DNA of 64,000 bases from an uncultured Flavobacteriaceae bacterium (GCA_947497145.1 CANMFQ010000005.1:124001-188000); one strand, 5' to 3'. Shown: positions 1 to 8,243, counted from the stretch's first letter. Numbers and translations are program-made. The notes: generated by a model from the letters alone, not told the origin.

Positions 1-659
1 TCGAGGTTCATTTCTTGTATGAGACTCAATTTTGCTGCCTGTAACAAATTTTTATTTTGAGTAACCAGTAATTGATCAGTGAGCAATGCCGCTTCAGCCT
101 CATAAGCATCTGCCCCAGCTTTTAAACCCAGTTCTATTTGTTTGCTCACCAAATTAAAATTCGTTTGCGATATTTTCACCTGTTCTTCGGCATTTTTTAC
201 CAAGCCTTCATAAAATTTAATATCAAAAAACACCTGCATTACTTTAAAGGTTAACAGGTATTTTTGCTGATCAACATCAGCCAAAGCTGCCTGGTACAAA
301 AACTTAGTTGCTTTAATGTTATTCAATTTTTGAAACCCTTTAAAGATATCCATTGACGCATTAAGGGCATACCTATTTGAAAAAAAATCAGAGGTAATGA
401 TGTCATTAGTGTTTGGATCTTCAGACCGACCATAATTAATCGTATAATCAGAAGAAGCACTTAATGAAGGTAGCAAATCTCTAATGGATTGACGGTAGCT
501 TTCTTTGTCCGCATCACGGCCATACTCCATATTTTTCAACTGCAGATTATGTTCTAAGGCATAGGCAACACATTGCTCTAATGTCCATTTTTCTTGGGCA
601 AAAACAGTAGTGCTTAGCAAGAAGCAAAAAACAAATTGTATTAAAAATTTCAAGTTCAT
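1..659 (-). CDS. TolC-family outer membrane efflux protein (C-terminus outside window)
   Basis: An open frame of 219 codons runs from the ATG at 659 to the window edge, so only the N-terminal half is present. It starts with a signal peptide ending near 'TTVFAQ', followed by 'WTLEQCVAYALEHNLQLK', the typical opening of TolC-type outer membrane factors, and then long amphipathic helices ('LKAGADAYEAEAALL'). Such proteins form the outer membrane channel of tripartite pumps together with a periplasmic adaptor and an inner membrane ABC or RND pump. Those partners would lie to the left of the window. The gene is divergent from a sigma-54 activator and has a sigma-54-like promoter 27 bases before its ATG, suggesting that this activator controls it. 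Confidence 0.88.
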   Translation of the reverse strand, partial: MNLKFLIQFVFCFLLSTTVFAQEKWTLEQCVAYALEHNLQLKNMEYGRDADKESYRQSIRDLLPSLSASSDYTINYGRSEDPNTNDIITSDFFSNRYALNASMDIFKGFQKLNNIKATKFLYQAALADVDQQKYLLTFKVMQVFFDIKFYEGLVKNAEEQVKISQTNFNLVSKQIELGLKAGADAYEAEAALLTDQLLVTQNKNLLQAAKLSLIQEMNL

Positions 660-685
660 AATTTATTGATATGCCATACCCTATT

Positions 686-700
686 ACCACAGCCGTGCCA
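686..700 (-). promoter_or_regulatory. Candidate sigma-54 promoter of the TolC-family gene
   Basis: On the minus strand the sequence reads TGGCAC, five bases, then TGGT. The -24 half is a perfect match to the RpoN consensus TGGCAC-N5-TTGC. The -12 half keeps the first T and the G of TTGC but has G at its second position and T instead of C at its last. A start about 12 bases further on would leave a leader of roughly 15 bases. The weak -12 half keeps confidence moderate. Confidence 0.45.
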
Positions 701-712
701 CAAAAATAACTT

Positions 713-725
713 ACTGATTATCAGT
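713..725. repeat. Short inverted repeat between promoter and enhancer-like dyad
   Basis: ACTGA-TTA-TCAGT is a perfect 5+5 bp dyad upstream of the candidate sigma-54 promoter. It may be a regulator or DNA-bending site. A dyad this short in AT-rich DNA can occur by chance. Confidence 0.3.
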
Positions 726-785
726 TGTTTATTATTTTATCATGAAATCAAACATTATTTAATTGTAAAATACTTATACAGTTAT

Positions 786-802
786 TGTCAAAAAAATTGA
801 CA
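786..802. promoter_or_regulatory. Enhancer-like dyad for the sigma-54 activator
   Basis: TGTCAA-AAAAA-TTGACA is a perfect 6+6 bp inverted repeat with an A5 centre. It lies about 90 bp upstream of the candidate sigma-54 promoter of the TolC gene and about 145 bp before the activator gene's start. Spacing and symmetry suit a dimeric Fis-type helix-turn-helix such as the one at the C-terminus of the adjacent activator. The link is inferred from position only. Confidence 0.45.
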
Positions 803-944
803 CTATGTATATTATCTTGATTTCAAATCGTAGTTTTAAAAAATAAATATTCCCAGCAATTTCGGTATTTGAAGCTCCATTAGCCCACGTCCCCTTTATA
901 TATGGAATGTTTTTTGGTAGCGTAATGAACAACAAACCACAGTT

Positions 945-2309
945 ATGATTGATGCAAAAATTCTAGTTATAGACGATAATAAAAGCGTACTTAGTGCGCT
1001 TGAAATTCTACTACAGTTCGAGTTTAAAACGGTTAAAACACTATCAAATCCCAATCAAATTTCTTCTTTTCCTAATCTGATAGATTATGATATTGTACTG
1101 TTGGATATGAATTTTTCGGCAGGGGTAAATACCGGTAATGAAGGGCTATTTTGGCTCAGAGAAATTAGAAAAAAAGCACCCTTAATTTCGGTAATTATGA
1201 TGACCGCCTATGGGGCAGTAGATTTGGCTGTAAAAGCGCTAAAAGAAGGTGCGGCAGATTTCATTTTAAAACCATGGAACAATGACAAACTACTGGCCAC
1301 GGTAAAAGCTGCTTATGCGTTACGAAAATCAAAAAAAGAAGTTGTAGCACTCAAGCAGAAAGAAACGAATTTAAAACAGGCCTTTAATCAAAGTAAAAAC
1401 ACTATTATAGGTAATTCGAAGTCACTAACTAGCGTACTTAATTTGGTAGGTAAGGTTGCTAAAACAGATGTAAACGTATTGGTTACTGGCGAAAATGGCA
1501 CGGGAAAAGAACTTATCGCAAGAGAATTACACAAACTATCAAACCGAAATGATGAGATTTTCATTAGTGTAGACATGGGCTCTATTTCAGAATCGCTATT
1601 TGAAAGCGAACTCTTTGGGCATACCAAAGGATCTTTTACGGATGCCAAAGAAGACCGTGCCGGCAAGTTTGAAGCCGCCAACAAAGGCACCTTATTTTTA
1701 GATGAAATTGGCAACCTTTCACTACAAACACAGGCCAAATTATTATCGGCCATACAAAATAAAGTTATTGTTCGCGTGGGCTCAAACAAACCAATACCTG
1801 TAGATATTCGGTTAATTTGTGCTACAAACTGCAATCTTGATCAGATGGTTACCGACGGACTTTTTCGTGAAGATTTGCTGTATCGCATAAATACCATTCG
1901 AGTAGAAGTACCCCCATTACGTGAACGTGATGAAGATATTTTGATTTTAGCTGATTTTTATTTGAAAAAATTTGCTCATAAATATGGTAAACAAGGGCTA
2001 CGTATTAATCAAACTGCGCAAGAAAAATTGATGAACTACCCATGGCCTGGCAATATTCGTGAACTACTTCATACGGTAGAAAGGGCAGTTATTCTTTCAG
2101 AAGGAAATGTTTTAAAACCAACCGATTTTCTATTGAACACCACCAATACTACAGTACAACATAATGAACCAAGCACCTTAGAAGAAATGGAACGTATCAT
2201 GATTAACAAAGCCTTGAACAGAAACGACGGCAACTACAGTGCAGCAGCCGAAGAACTCGGTATTTCAAGACAAACACTGTATAACAAAATTAAAAAAGTA
2301 GGGAAATAA
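945..2309 (+). CDS. Sigma-54-dependent response regulator (NtrC family)
   Basis: The 454-residue protein has three parts. The receiver domain (about 1-125) has acidic residues at D10/D11 and phospho-acceptor D54. The AAA+ domain (about 150-385) has Walker A 'GENGTGKE' (182-189) and Walker B 'FLDEIG' (251-256). A Fis-type helix-turn-helix lies at the end ('YSAAAEELGISRQTLYNKI'). The sigma-54-contacting loop normally reads GAFTGA; here it is 'GSFTDA' (229-234). The protein should open RpoN promoters when phosphorylated. The next gene encodes the likely cognate kinase, and the divergent TolC gene carries a sigma-54-like promoter, so efflux control is the likely role. Confidence 0.95.
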   Translation: MIDAKILVIDDNKSVLSALEILLQFEFKTVKTLSNPNQISSFPNLIDYDIVLLDMNFSAGVNTGNEGLFWLREIRKKAPLISVIMMTAYGAVDLAVKALKEGAADFILKPWNNDKLLATVKAAYALRKSKKEVVALKQKETNLKQAFNQSKNTIIGNSKSLTSVLNLVGKVAKTDVNVLVTGENGTGKELIARELHKLSNRNDEIFISVDMGSISESLFESELFGHTKGSFTDAKEDRAGKFEAANKGTLFLDEIGNLSLQTQAKLLSAIQNKVIVRVGSNKPIPVDIRLICATNCNLDQMVTDGLFREDLLYRINTIRVEVPPLRERDEDILILADFYLKKFAHKYGKQGLRINQTAQEKLMNYPWPGNIRELLHTVERAVILSEGNVLKPTDFLLNTTNTTVQHNEPSTLEEMERIMINKALNRNDGNYSAAAEELGISRQTLYNKIKKVGK

Positions 2310-2427
2310 TTTTACCTGTCATAAAAAGACTCTTTTCTAAAATTTGTTGTAAAAATGACCTGTAGACTATTAGCTCAAACCCAACTTAACGAGCAAAAAA
2401 CATCCAAAATTCTATAAATTCTCCCTT

Positions 2428-3774
2428 ATGGTAAGCAGAAACATATATTGGCAATTAATATTTCGTGTAGTTTTTCTCTCCATTACTGCCCTAGCGATTG
2501 GGCTGTTATACGCAGAAAAACGTATTATTTTTGCCGCATTATTTTTGTTCATTTTAGTACTGCAAACTTACTTTTTAATACAGTACATCAATCAAACGAA
2601 CAGAAAAATAGCCTATTTTTTTGACGCCATAAAGAATGAAGATTTCACCCTAAGGTTTCCTGAAAAATTAAGTGTACGCTCATTAGAAGAACTCAATCAT
2701 AGTTTGAATACACTAAATACAATGATTCAAGATATTCATCTAAAAAAACAAGCACAAGAACAATATTACCAAGAAATTATAAAACAAGCAGATATAGGTA
2801 TTATGACCTTCAATAAAAAAGGACATATTCTGTTTGCCAACTCAAAGATTGAAAAGCTATTTAATCACAAACCGTTAAATCACATTAAACAACTAGCAAA
2901 AATTGATACTGATTTATTTTCATTATTTGCCGAACTACAACCCTTTGAGCGAAAATTAATTAAACTTGCCAATGAGCGAGAAAAACAACAAATCGCACTA
3001 AAATCTACTTCAATAACACTAAATAATGAAGATTTAATACTGGTAGTTGCACAAGATATTCATCAAGAGTTGGATGAAAAAGAAACAGACTCTTGGGTTC
3101 GCCTTATTCGGGTACTTACCCATGAAATTATGAATGCAATTACGCCTATTACGTCAATATCAGAATCGGTACTTAAATATTACAAAACAAACGACACATT
3201 AATTCCTATAACTGAATACACCGAAGCGCATATAAAAAATACCGTTAAAGGACTTGAAATTATAAAAGAGCAAGGGGTTGATTTAATGGAGTTTGTGCAA
3301 TCATACAGGAGCATTCTTAGTCTTCCCAAACCCGACAAAACCTTAGTTTCAGCCAAAAAACTACTTGATAAAATAAAACTACTGATGCGCCAAGAGAATC
3401 AGAAAAACAATATATCTTTTGAAATTCAAACCATCCCTGAAGATTTACAACTGTTTATAGATGAAAAGCAAATTTCTCAAATACTAATTAATTTAAGTAA
3501 AAATGCTTACCAATCTTTGGGTGACCAAGAAAACGGAGCTATTAAAGTCACAGCTGGCATCTCAAAAGCTGGAAAAAAATATATTTCGGTTTGGGATAAT
3601 GGCCCGGGTATACCCCCTGATTTAATTGAAGAGATATTTGTGCCTTTCTTTACTACTAAAAATACGGGTACAGGAATTGGCTTAAGTCTATCAAAACAAA
3701 TTATGCATTTACACGGGGGTAACATTTCAGTTGTTTCTTTAGAAAATACCCGATTTACACTTACCTTCAATTGA
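2428..3774 (+). CDS. NtrB-like sensor histidine kinase
   Basis: The 448-residue protein has two N-terminal membrane segments (about 10-27 and 33-53) with almost no periplasmic loop, so it probably senses a membrane or cytoplasmic signal. A HAMP-like stretch and a PAS-like domain (about 110-215, 'ADIGIMTFNKKGHILFAN') follow. The phospho-acceptor helix has H232 in 'THEIMNAITP'. The ATPase domain carries the N box ('LINLSKNAYQSL') and the G boxes 'DNGPGIP' and 'GTGIGLSL'. It lies 118 bases after the sigma-54 response regulator on the same strand and is very likely its kinase. Confidence 0.93.
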   Translation: MVSRNIYWQLIFRVVFLSITALAIGLLYAEKRIIFAALFLFILVLQTYFLIQYINQTNRKIAYFFDAIKNEDFTLRFPEKLSVRSLEELNHSLNTLNTMIQDIHLKKQAQEQYYQEIIKQADIGIMTFNKKGHILFANSKIEKLFNHKPLNHIKQLAKIDTDLFSLFAELQPFERKLIKLANEREKQQIALKSTSITLNNEDLILVVAQDIHQELDEKETDSWVRLIRVLTHEIMNAITPITSISESVLKYYKTNDTLIPITEYTEAHIKNTVKGLEIIKEQGVDLMEFVQSYRSILSLPKPDKTLVSAKKLLDKIKLLMRQENQKNNISFEIQTIPEDLQLFIDEKQISQILINLSKNAYQSLGDQENGAIKVTAGISKAGKKYISVWDNGPGIPPDLIEEIFVPFFTTKNTGTGIGLSLSKQIMHLHGGNISVVSLENTRFTLTFN

Positions 3775-3793
3775 AAGTAACTGCATTATGGTA

Positions 3794-4135
3794 TTAGGCT
3801 TCTTCAAGTTCTTTGAACGGATCCCAAAAGTATTTCTCTAAATTTTGTATTTGATTATCTACCACTTCTACACCTTCACTTTCTAATAATTGTTGCATGA
3901 GATTGGTTCCATCAAAATGATGCTTACCGGTTAATAGGCCAGCCTTATTTACCACACGATGTGCGGGTACGTCTGCTATACTACCAGCGCCATTCATGGC
4001 CCATCCTACCATACGAGCACTACGGGCAGCACCCAAATATTTTGCAATTGCCCCATAAGAAGTTACCCTACCATACGGTATTTGAGCAGCAACCGCATAA
4101 ACTTTTTGGAAAAAATTTTGATTATCATTAGACAT
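3794..4135 (-). CDS. Alkyltransferase-like (ATL) DNA repair protein, MGMT family without catalytic Cys
   Basis: The 113-residue protein matches the DNA-binding domain of O6-alkylguanine-DNA alkyltransferases ('VYAVAAQIPYGRVTSYGAIA', 'RSARMVGWAM'). The active-site motif PCHRV is replaced by 'PAHRVV', so the methyl-accepting cysteine is alanine. That is the hallmark of ATL proteins, which bind O6-alkylguanine and pass the lesion to nucleotide excision repair rather than repairing it themselves. The arginine that intercalates into DNA in this family is probably in 'RSARMVG'. The gene ends close to the convergent kinase gene and lies 6 bases after the upstream LysE-family gene, so the two are probably co-transcribed. 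Confidence 0.88.
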   Translation of the reverse strand: MSNDNQNFFQKVYAVAAQIPYGRVTSYGAIAKYLGAARSARMVGWAMNGAGSIADVPAHRVVNKAGLLTGKHHFDGTNLMQQLLESEGVEVVDNQIQNLEKYFWDPFKELEEA

Positions 4136-4141
4136 ACCTAT

Positions 4142-4774
4142 TCACTTTTGACTTATGATTCGGATGAGTGTAATACAAAACAATAACACCATAAGCGCAC
4201 TTAATATATAATTACTGTTTTTAGAGAAATTTTTAGTTTTATGCTCTCTTTTGTCAAAATAAAAAGCATAAATATACATGACTAAAAAGGTGCCAATTCC
4301 AGCTGCTAGAATAAATATTATTTCATCAACAACTTTATAATTCATAAAACCCTGTTTATGAAAAACAGTATTTAAGCCACAATAATACGGTATAGCAAGA
4401 AGATTTATAGATGCTAAAAAAAAGCCTTTTGCAAAGCTACCTCTCTTTTTACTTTCTTTTACCAACACCTTTTTGTGCTTATTTTTTTTTCCTTTAAAGA
4501 AAAAGAATATGGCTAATACCGCAAATACGAGGAGGGCAATTTCCATAAGCACCTCTACAACATGCGGATTATTTGAAATAAATTTTGCAATTCTTACCGC
4601 CAAATACGCCTGCAACATAACGGCAACAGCAACAGCTATACTAAAGATTATACCATCAGGCTTCCCCTTTTCAACACTGGTTTTCGCCGCATTCATATTG
4701 AGCAAACCAGGAGGTAGCGATGCCAAAAATGCGGCGCCGAAAGTAAAAACGAATAATGTAACTAGTTGGTACAT
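4142..4774 (-). CDS. LysE-family transporter
   Basis: The 210-residue inner membrane protein has about six hydrophobic segments. Near the N-terminus it carries 'LASLPPGLLNMNAAKTSVEKG', which resembles the P-P/G-rich first loop of LysE/RhtB amino acid exporters. A basic, lysine-rich cytoplasmic loop lies in the middle ('KGKKNKHKKVL'). The substrate cannot be told from sequence. It sits between trmB and the ATL gene on the same strand with gaps of 5 and 6 bases, so the three probably form one operon without an obvious shared function. Confidence 0.75.
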   Translation of the reverse strand: MYQLVTLFVFTFGAAFLASLPPGLLNMNAAKTSVEKGKPDGIIFSIAVAVAVMLQAYLAVRIAKFISNNPHVVEVLMEIALLVFAVLAIFFFFKGKKNKHKKVLVKESKKRGSFAKGFFLASINLLAIPYYCGLNTVFHKQGFMNYKVVDEIIFILAAGIGTFLVMYIYAFYFDKREHKTKNFSKNSNYILSALMVLLFCITLIRIISQK

Positions 4775-4779
4775 ATAAA

Positions 4780-5451
4780 TCAGTGAACCCTAAATTGAAT
4801 ATAGGTAATTGGTTTTCCCTTCTCAAGATACTGATTTTCGTAAAAAGTTTGGATTTCTAAAACCTCTTTTGGACTTCCTTCATTTTTATAAATATCATGA
4901 TTGGCGTAGAGAACCTCTAACCCAAGCCCATGTAATAAGCCAAGTGTATAACCATGCATAAATTCACTATCGGTTTTAAGGTGCATTAATCCTTTTGGTT
5001 TTAGAATTTGCTTGTACTTATTTAAGAAATTTTGATTGGTCATTCGGTGCTTGGTACGCTTATATTTAATTTGGGGGTCAGGAAAGGTAATCCAAATTTC
5101 AGAAACCTCATTTTCAGCAAAAAGGGTATCAACAAGCTCTATTTGAGTTCTAAGAAAAGCAACATTAGTTAACTCATCTTCTAGCGCTGTTTTCGCACCA
5201 CGCCAAAAACGCGCTCCTTTAATATCTATTCCAATAAAATTTTTGTTTGGGTTTCGCTTTGCCAAGCCTACCGTATATTCGCCTTTTCCACAGCCCAGCT
5301 CTAACACAATAGGGTTGTCATTTTTAAAATGATTTGCCCAATTTCCTTTTAATACTACCGTGCCATTTTCAAGGTCTTGCCTTTTTGGCTGAATTACATT
5401 CTTAAAAGTTTCATTTTCAAGAAACCGTTTGAGCTTATTTTTACTCCCCAC
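4780..5451 (-). CDS. trmB: tRNA (guanine-N7-)-methyltransferase
   Basis: This is a class I SAM-dependent methyltransferase that makes m7G46 in tRNA. The SAM-binding motif is 'VLELGCGKGEY', and the TrmB-specific signature 'ITFPDPQIKYKRTKHR' follows. I chose the GTG at 5451, giving 'MGSKNKLKRF', the usual flavobacterial N-terminus and 223 residues. A TTG at 5460 would add only three residues and cannot be excluded. It is the first gene of a minus-strand group with the LysE-type and ATL genes. Confidence 0.93.
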   Translation of the reverse strand: MGSKNKLKRFLENETFKNVIQPKRQDLENGTVVLKGNWANHFKNDNPIVLELGCGKGEYTVGLAKRNPNKNFIGIDIKGARFWRGAKTALEDELTNVAFLRTQIELVDTLFAENEVSEIWITFPDPQIKYKRTKHRMTNQNFLNKYKQILKPKGLMHLKTDSEFMHGYTLGLLHGLGLEVLYANHDIYKNEGSPKEVLEIQTFYENQYLEKGKPITYIQFRVH

Positions 5452-5505
5452 TGCAATCAAAATTTAATGATTTACAAAGCTAAGAAAATCTTAGCTGGCG
5501 AGTAC

Positions 5506-6564
5506 CTATTTGGTAGTAGGTTCTTCGGCTTTTTCTAGGGTAAACGAAAACTCAGAACCAATACCTTGTACACTTTCTACATAAATACGTTCTTCATGTG
5601 CCTCAATAATATGCTTTACAATAGCTAACCCCAGCCCTGAACCACCTTCATTACGATTACCACTTTTATCAACTCGATAAAAACGTTCAAAAAGACGAGG
5701 TATATGCTGCTTTGCAATACCCTCACCGTTATCGGTAACCCTTACAATAACTTTATTGTGAATTAAATTTTCGACGCTTATTTCAGTTGTTCCTTTTTTA
5801 TGTCCATATTTTATTGAATTCACCAATAAATTGGTTAAAACTTGCTCTATTTTTTCTGCATCGGCATGTACATAAATAGGGGTGTCATATTCAATATCAA
5901 AAGTTAGGGTTATTTGTTTTTTTGCCGCCTGCATTTCAATAAGGTCAAATATATTTTTAATACGTTCAATAATATCAAAAACTTCCCATTCTACGTTTAG
6001 CTCCCCTGCCTCAAGTTTGGTGATTAAATCTAAGTCTTTTACAATATAAATAAGTCGCTCTACCGCCTTATTGGCTCTATTTAAGTACTTCTTGCGCACT
6101 GCTTTATCATCAAGAGCCCCTTCAAGCAGGGTTTCAATATACCCCTGCACCATAAACAAAGGTGTTTTTAGTTCATGTGAAACATTTCCTAAAAAATCTT
6201 TGCGATATTCTTCACGTATTCTTAGCGTTTCGATTTCAATTTTTTTGTCTTGGGCAAATTTTTCAATCTCTTGGGTCAAGGTACTCATATCGGTGGTTAT
6301 GGTACGTGATGACAACGAACTAGACTCTAGTAAAGATACATCGTCATAAATTCTTTTAATTCTTCTGTATATGAATTTCTGAATCCTGAGTTGAACAATA
6401 AAGAATGAAATGAGAAAGGAAATAATGGCAAAAAAAATTAAAAAACCAACATCAAAAGTCCCCTTGTAATACAAAAAACACGCTTGCATTGTGGTTAAAG
6501 AAACTACAATAAATGAGGCAGTGCGAAAAGCGAATTTATACGACCTTTTTAATTTAATAGCCAT
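5506..6564 (-). CDS. PhoR-like sensor histidine kinase
   Basis: The 352-residue protein has two N-terminal membrane segments (about 12-32 and 40-58) and a very short external loop. A HAMP-like linker leads to the dimerisation helix with phospho-acceptor H130 ('GNVSHELKTPL'). The HATPase domain has 'NSIKYGHKKG', 'DNGEGIAKQHIPRLFERFYRVD' and 'GSGLGLAIVKHI'. It is of the PhoR/WalK type and lies 149 bases after the OmpR-type regulator on the same strand, which makes them a likely pair. No phosphate-uptake genes are nearby, so the stimulus is unknown. Confidence 0.92.
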   Translation of the reverse strand: MAIKLKRSYKFAFRTASFIVVSLTTMQACFLYYKGTFDVGFLIFFAIISFLISFFIVQLRIQKFIYRRIKRIYDDVSLLESSSLSSRTITTDMSTLTQEIEKFAQDKKIEIETLRIREEYRKDFLGNVSHELKTPLFMVQGYIETLLEGALDDKAVRKKYLNRANKAVERLIYIVKDLDLITKLEAGELNVEWEVFDIIERIKNIFDLIEMQAAKKQITLTFDIEYDTPIYVHADAEKIEQVLTNLLVNSIKYGHKKGTTEISVENLIHNKVIVRVTDNGEGIAKQHIPRLFERFYRVDKSGNRNEGGSGLGLAIVKHIIEAHEERIYVESVQGIGSEFSFTLEKAEEPTTK

Positions 6565-6633
6565 GTGAATGCATTAAGCTTTGAGTGTTTTTATTTGCTA
6601 GAAGTGCAAATATCAGGTTTTATAGCATAGTCT

Positions 6634-6667
6634 TACCGTTTTAACACTCAAAAACTTTAAAACGGTA
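6634..6667. repeat. 11-bp inverted repeat between response regulator and kinase genes
   Basis: TACCGTTTTAA, 12 bases, TTAAAACGGTA is a perfect dyad in the 149-base gap between the regulator (upstream) and the kinase (downstream) on the minus strand. No T-run follows on either strand, so it is not a plain intrinsic terminator. It could be an operator or an mRNA stem-loop that sets kinase expression apart from the regulator. Confidence 0.55.
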
Positions 6668-6713
6668 GTAGGATAACAAAAAGTAGATACTACATTACAA
6701 GACCACATAAAAA

Positions 6714-7400
6714 TTACAAAACAAATTTATACCCAACGCCCTTAATGGTTTTAAAATGTTCTTCACCTATTTTTTCACGTAATTTTCTGATATGCACATC
6801 TATAGTTCTCCCGCCAACAACAACTTCATTACCCCAAACTCTATCTAAAATAACTTCTCTTTTAAACACCTTATTTGGCTTGGAGGTCAATAAGGCAAGT
6901 AATTCAAACTCTTTTCGGGGAAGTACAAGTTCTACGCCATTATTAACAATTTTATACTCTTCTCTATTGATGACAATATTGCCCACCTTTACAATATCAT
7001 CTGCAACAGTATCCTCTTCCTTCAACCTTCTAAGCAAACCTTTAATTTTACTTACCAGCACCTTGGGCTTTATAGGTTTAGTAATATAATCGTCAGCCCC
7101 AGCATCAAAACCAGCCACTTGCGAATAATCTTCGCCTCGTGCCGTTAAAAAAGTTACTATTGTATTTTCTAGTCCTTTGGTATTGCGAATAATTTCACAA
7201 GCCTCAATACCATCCATTTCGGGCATCATCACATCAAGAATAATAAGGTGAGGCTCTTTTTTCTTTGCTTTTGCAACACCTTCAACCCCATTTTTTGCAG
7301 TAAAAACCGAGTACCCTTCTGCTGTTAAATTATAGCTTAAAATCTCTAAAATATCTGGCTCATCATCTACCAAAAGTATGCGAATGTCCTTCTTTTTCAT
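6714..7400 (-). CDS. OmpR/PhoB-family response regulator
   Basis: The 228-residue protein has a receiver domain with acidic D12/D13, phospho-acceptor D56 in 'LIILDVMMPEMDG' and K in 'YITKPIKP'. A winged-helix DNA-binding domain follows, ending 'GGRTIDVHIRKLREKIGE...IKGVGYKFV'. The start is set at the ATG at 7400 ('MKKKDIRILLVDDEP'); a longer frame adds 17 residues that do not fit the receiver fold. It pairs with the PhoR-like kinase downstream. Confidence 0.93.
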   Translation of the reverse strand: MKKKDIRILLVDDEPDILEILSYNLTAEGYSVFTAKNGVEGVAKAKKKEPHLIILDVMMPEMDGIEACEIIRNTKGLENTIVTFLTARGEDYSQVAGFDAGADDYITKPIKPKVLVSKIKGLLRRLKEEDTVADDIVKVGNIVINREEYKIVNNGVELVLPRKEFELLALLTSKPNKVFKREVILDRVWGNEVVVGGRTIDVHIRKLREKIGEEHFKTIKGVGYKFVL

Positions 7401-7635
7401 TAGATATCTAAATTGGTGGAAGGCCAAAAGTAAAGATAAAACCGATACCAAATTAGCTCTTAACGTTGATTTAATATCGTAACTTTAATTTAACATTAAA
7501 AAAAATCACTTTCTCACATCGACTTTTTTTCCGTTTTTTAAATGAAAAACACCATTTTCAAATGCCTTTAGAGCTCCTTATCGATTAAATATGACTTTAA
7601 TATAGATTCGCATATCGTATAAAACTAAATATTAT

Positions 7636-7643
7636 TATATTTG
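7636..7643 (+). promoter_or_regulatory. -7 box of the first small T9SS-domain gene
   Basis: TATATTTG matches the Bacteroidota -7 consensus TAnnTTTG 28 bases before the ATG at 7671. No clear TTTG is seen at the usual -33 distance. Confidence 0.5.
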
Positions 7644-7670
7644 TGGTATGCAATTTGCTAACAATTTTGT

Positions 7671-7979
7671 ATGAAACATATATACTTTATTCTTTTATTC
7701 TTTTGTATTTCTTTTAGCTACGCCCAAAGCAGTAGAGCTAACGGGGATATTGATGGCTTTAAACTATACCCAAACCCAGTAACTAGCGGTAAGGTGTATA
7801 TTAGCACACAACAAAATGACGCTAAACAAATTTTAATTTTTGATGTGCTTGGCAATCAAGTTTTAGAAACCACTATTTTGGGAAAAGAATTAAATGTTTC
7901 TGAATTGGATGCTGGCGTATATGTGCTTCGCGTATACGAAAACAACAAAGCTGTTACCCGAAAATTGATTATTAAATAA
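7671..7979 (+). CDS. Small secreted protein consisting mainly of a T9SS type A sorting domain
   Basis: The 102-residue product has a signal peptide ending 'FSYAQ'. After about 10 residues it goes straight into a type A sorting domain: 'FKLYPNPVTSGKVYIST', 'ILIFDVLGNQVLET', 'LNVSELDAGVYVLRVYENNKAVTRKLIIK'. That domain normally sits at the C-terminus of a large cargo and directs it through the outer membrane T9SS. Here there is essentially no cargo. A paralogue lies 264 bases downstream on the same strand. The role is unknown; it could be a small surface-attached peptide, a decoy substrate or a remnant of a larger gene. Confidence 0.88.
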   Translation: MKHIYFILLFFCISFSYAQSSRANGDIDGFKLYPNPVTSGKVYISTQQNDAKQILIFDVLGNQVLETTILGKELNVSELDAGVYVLRVYENNKAVTRKLIIK

Positions 7980-8187
7980 CTACACGCTAGTTACTTTAAT
8001 ACAAGCGTCCTTATCACCATATTTTTTTTACCAAAAAAATAAACACCCATAATTTTCTGTTCAAAATTACAGAGACACTTCTTACTTCTGCATATTGCAT
8101 TGCTTGAAACATATGTATCAAAAGTTACGCAATAGCACTACTAACCATTACCTACAATTACAATTTCGGCTATTTCACAACATTTAT

Positions 8188-8218
8188 TTTGTGTAAGTAA
8201 ATACTTTCATTATATTTG
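8188..8218 (+). promoter_or_regulatory. Bacteroidota-type housekeeping promoter
   Basis: TTTG, exactly 19 bases, then TATATTTG matches both boxes of the Bacteroidota sigma-70-type consensus (TTTG-N19-TAnnTTTG). It drives the second small T9SS-domain gene. Transcription would start about 7 bases further, inside the inverted repeat that touches the start codon. Confidence 0.75.
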
Positions 8219-8243
8219 AAGTATTGATCCCAAATCAATACTT
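8219..8243. repeat. Perfect 10-bp inverted repeat between -7 box and start codon
   Basis: AAGTATTGAT-CCCAA-ATCAATACTT fills the whole space between the -7 box and the ATG at 8244. It covers the expected transcription start and leaves no separate ribosome-binding region. It could be an operator for a dimeric repressor or, if transcribed from its left edge, a stem-loop that hides the start codon. Confidence 0.7.

Noticed and set aside
900-920. Sigma-54-like match just before the sigma-54 activator gene
   Set aside because: TGGAAT-N5-TTGG lacks the GC of the -12 half and has a poor -24 half.
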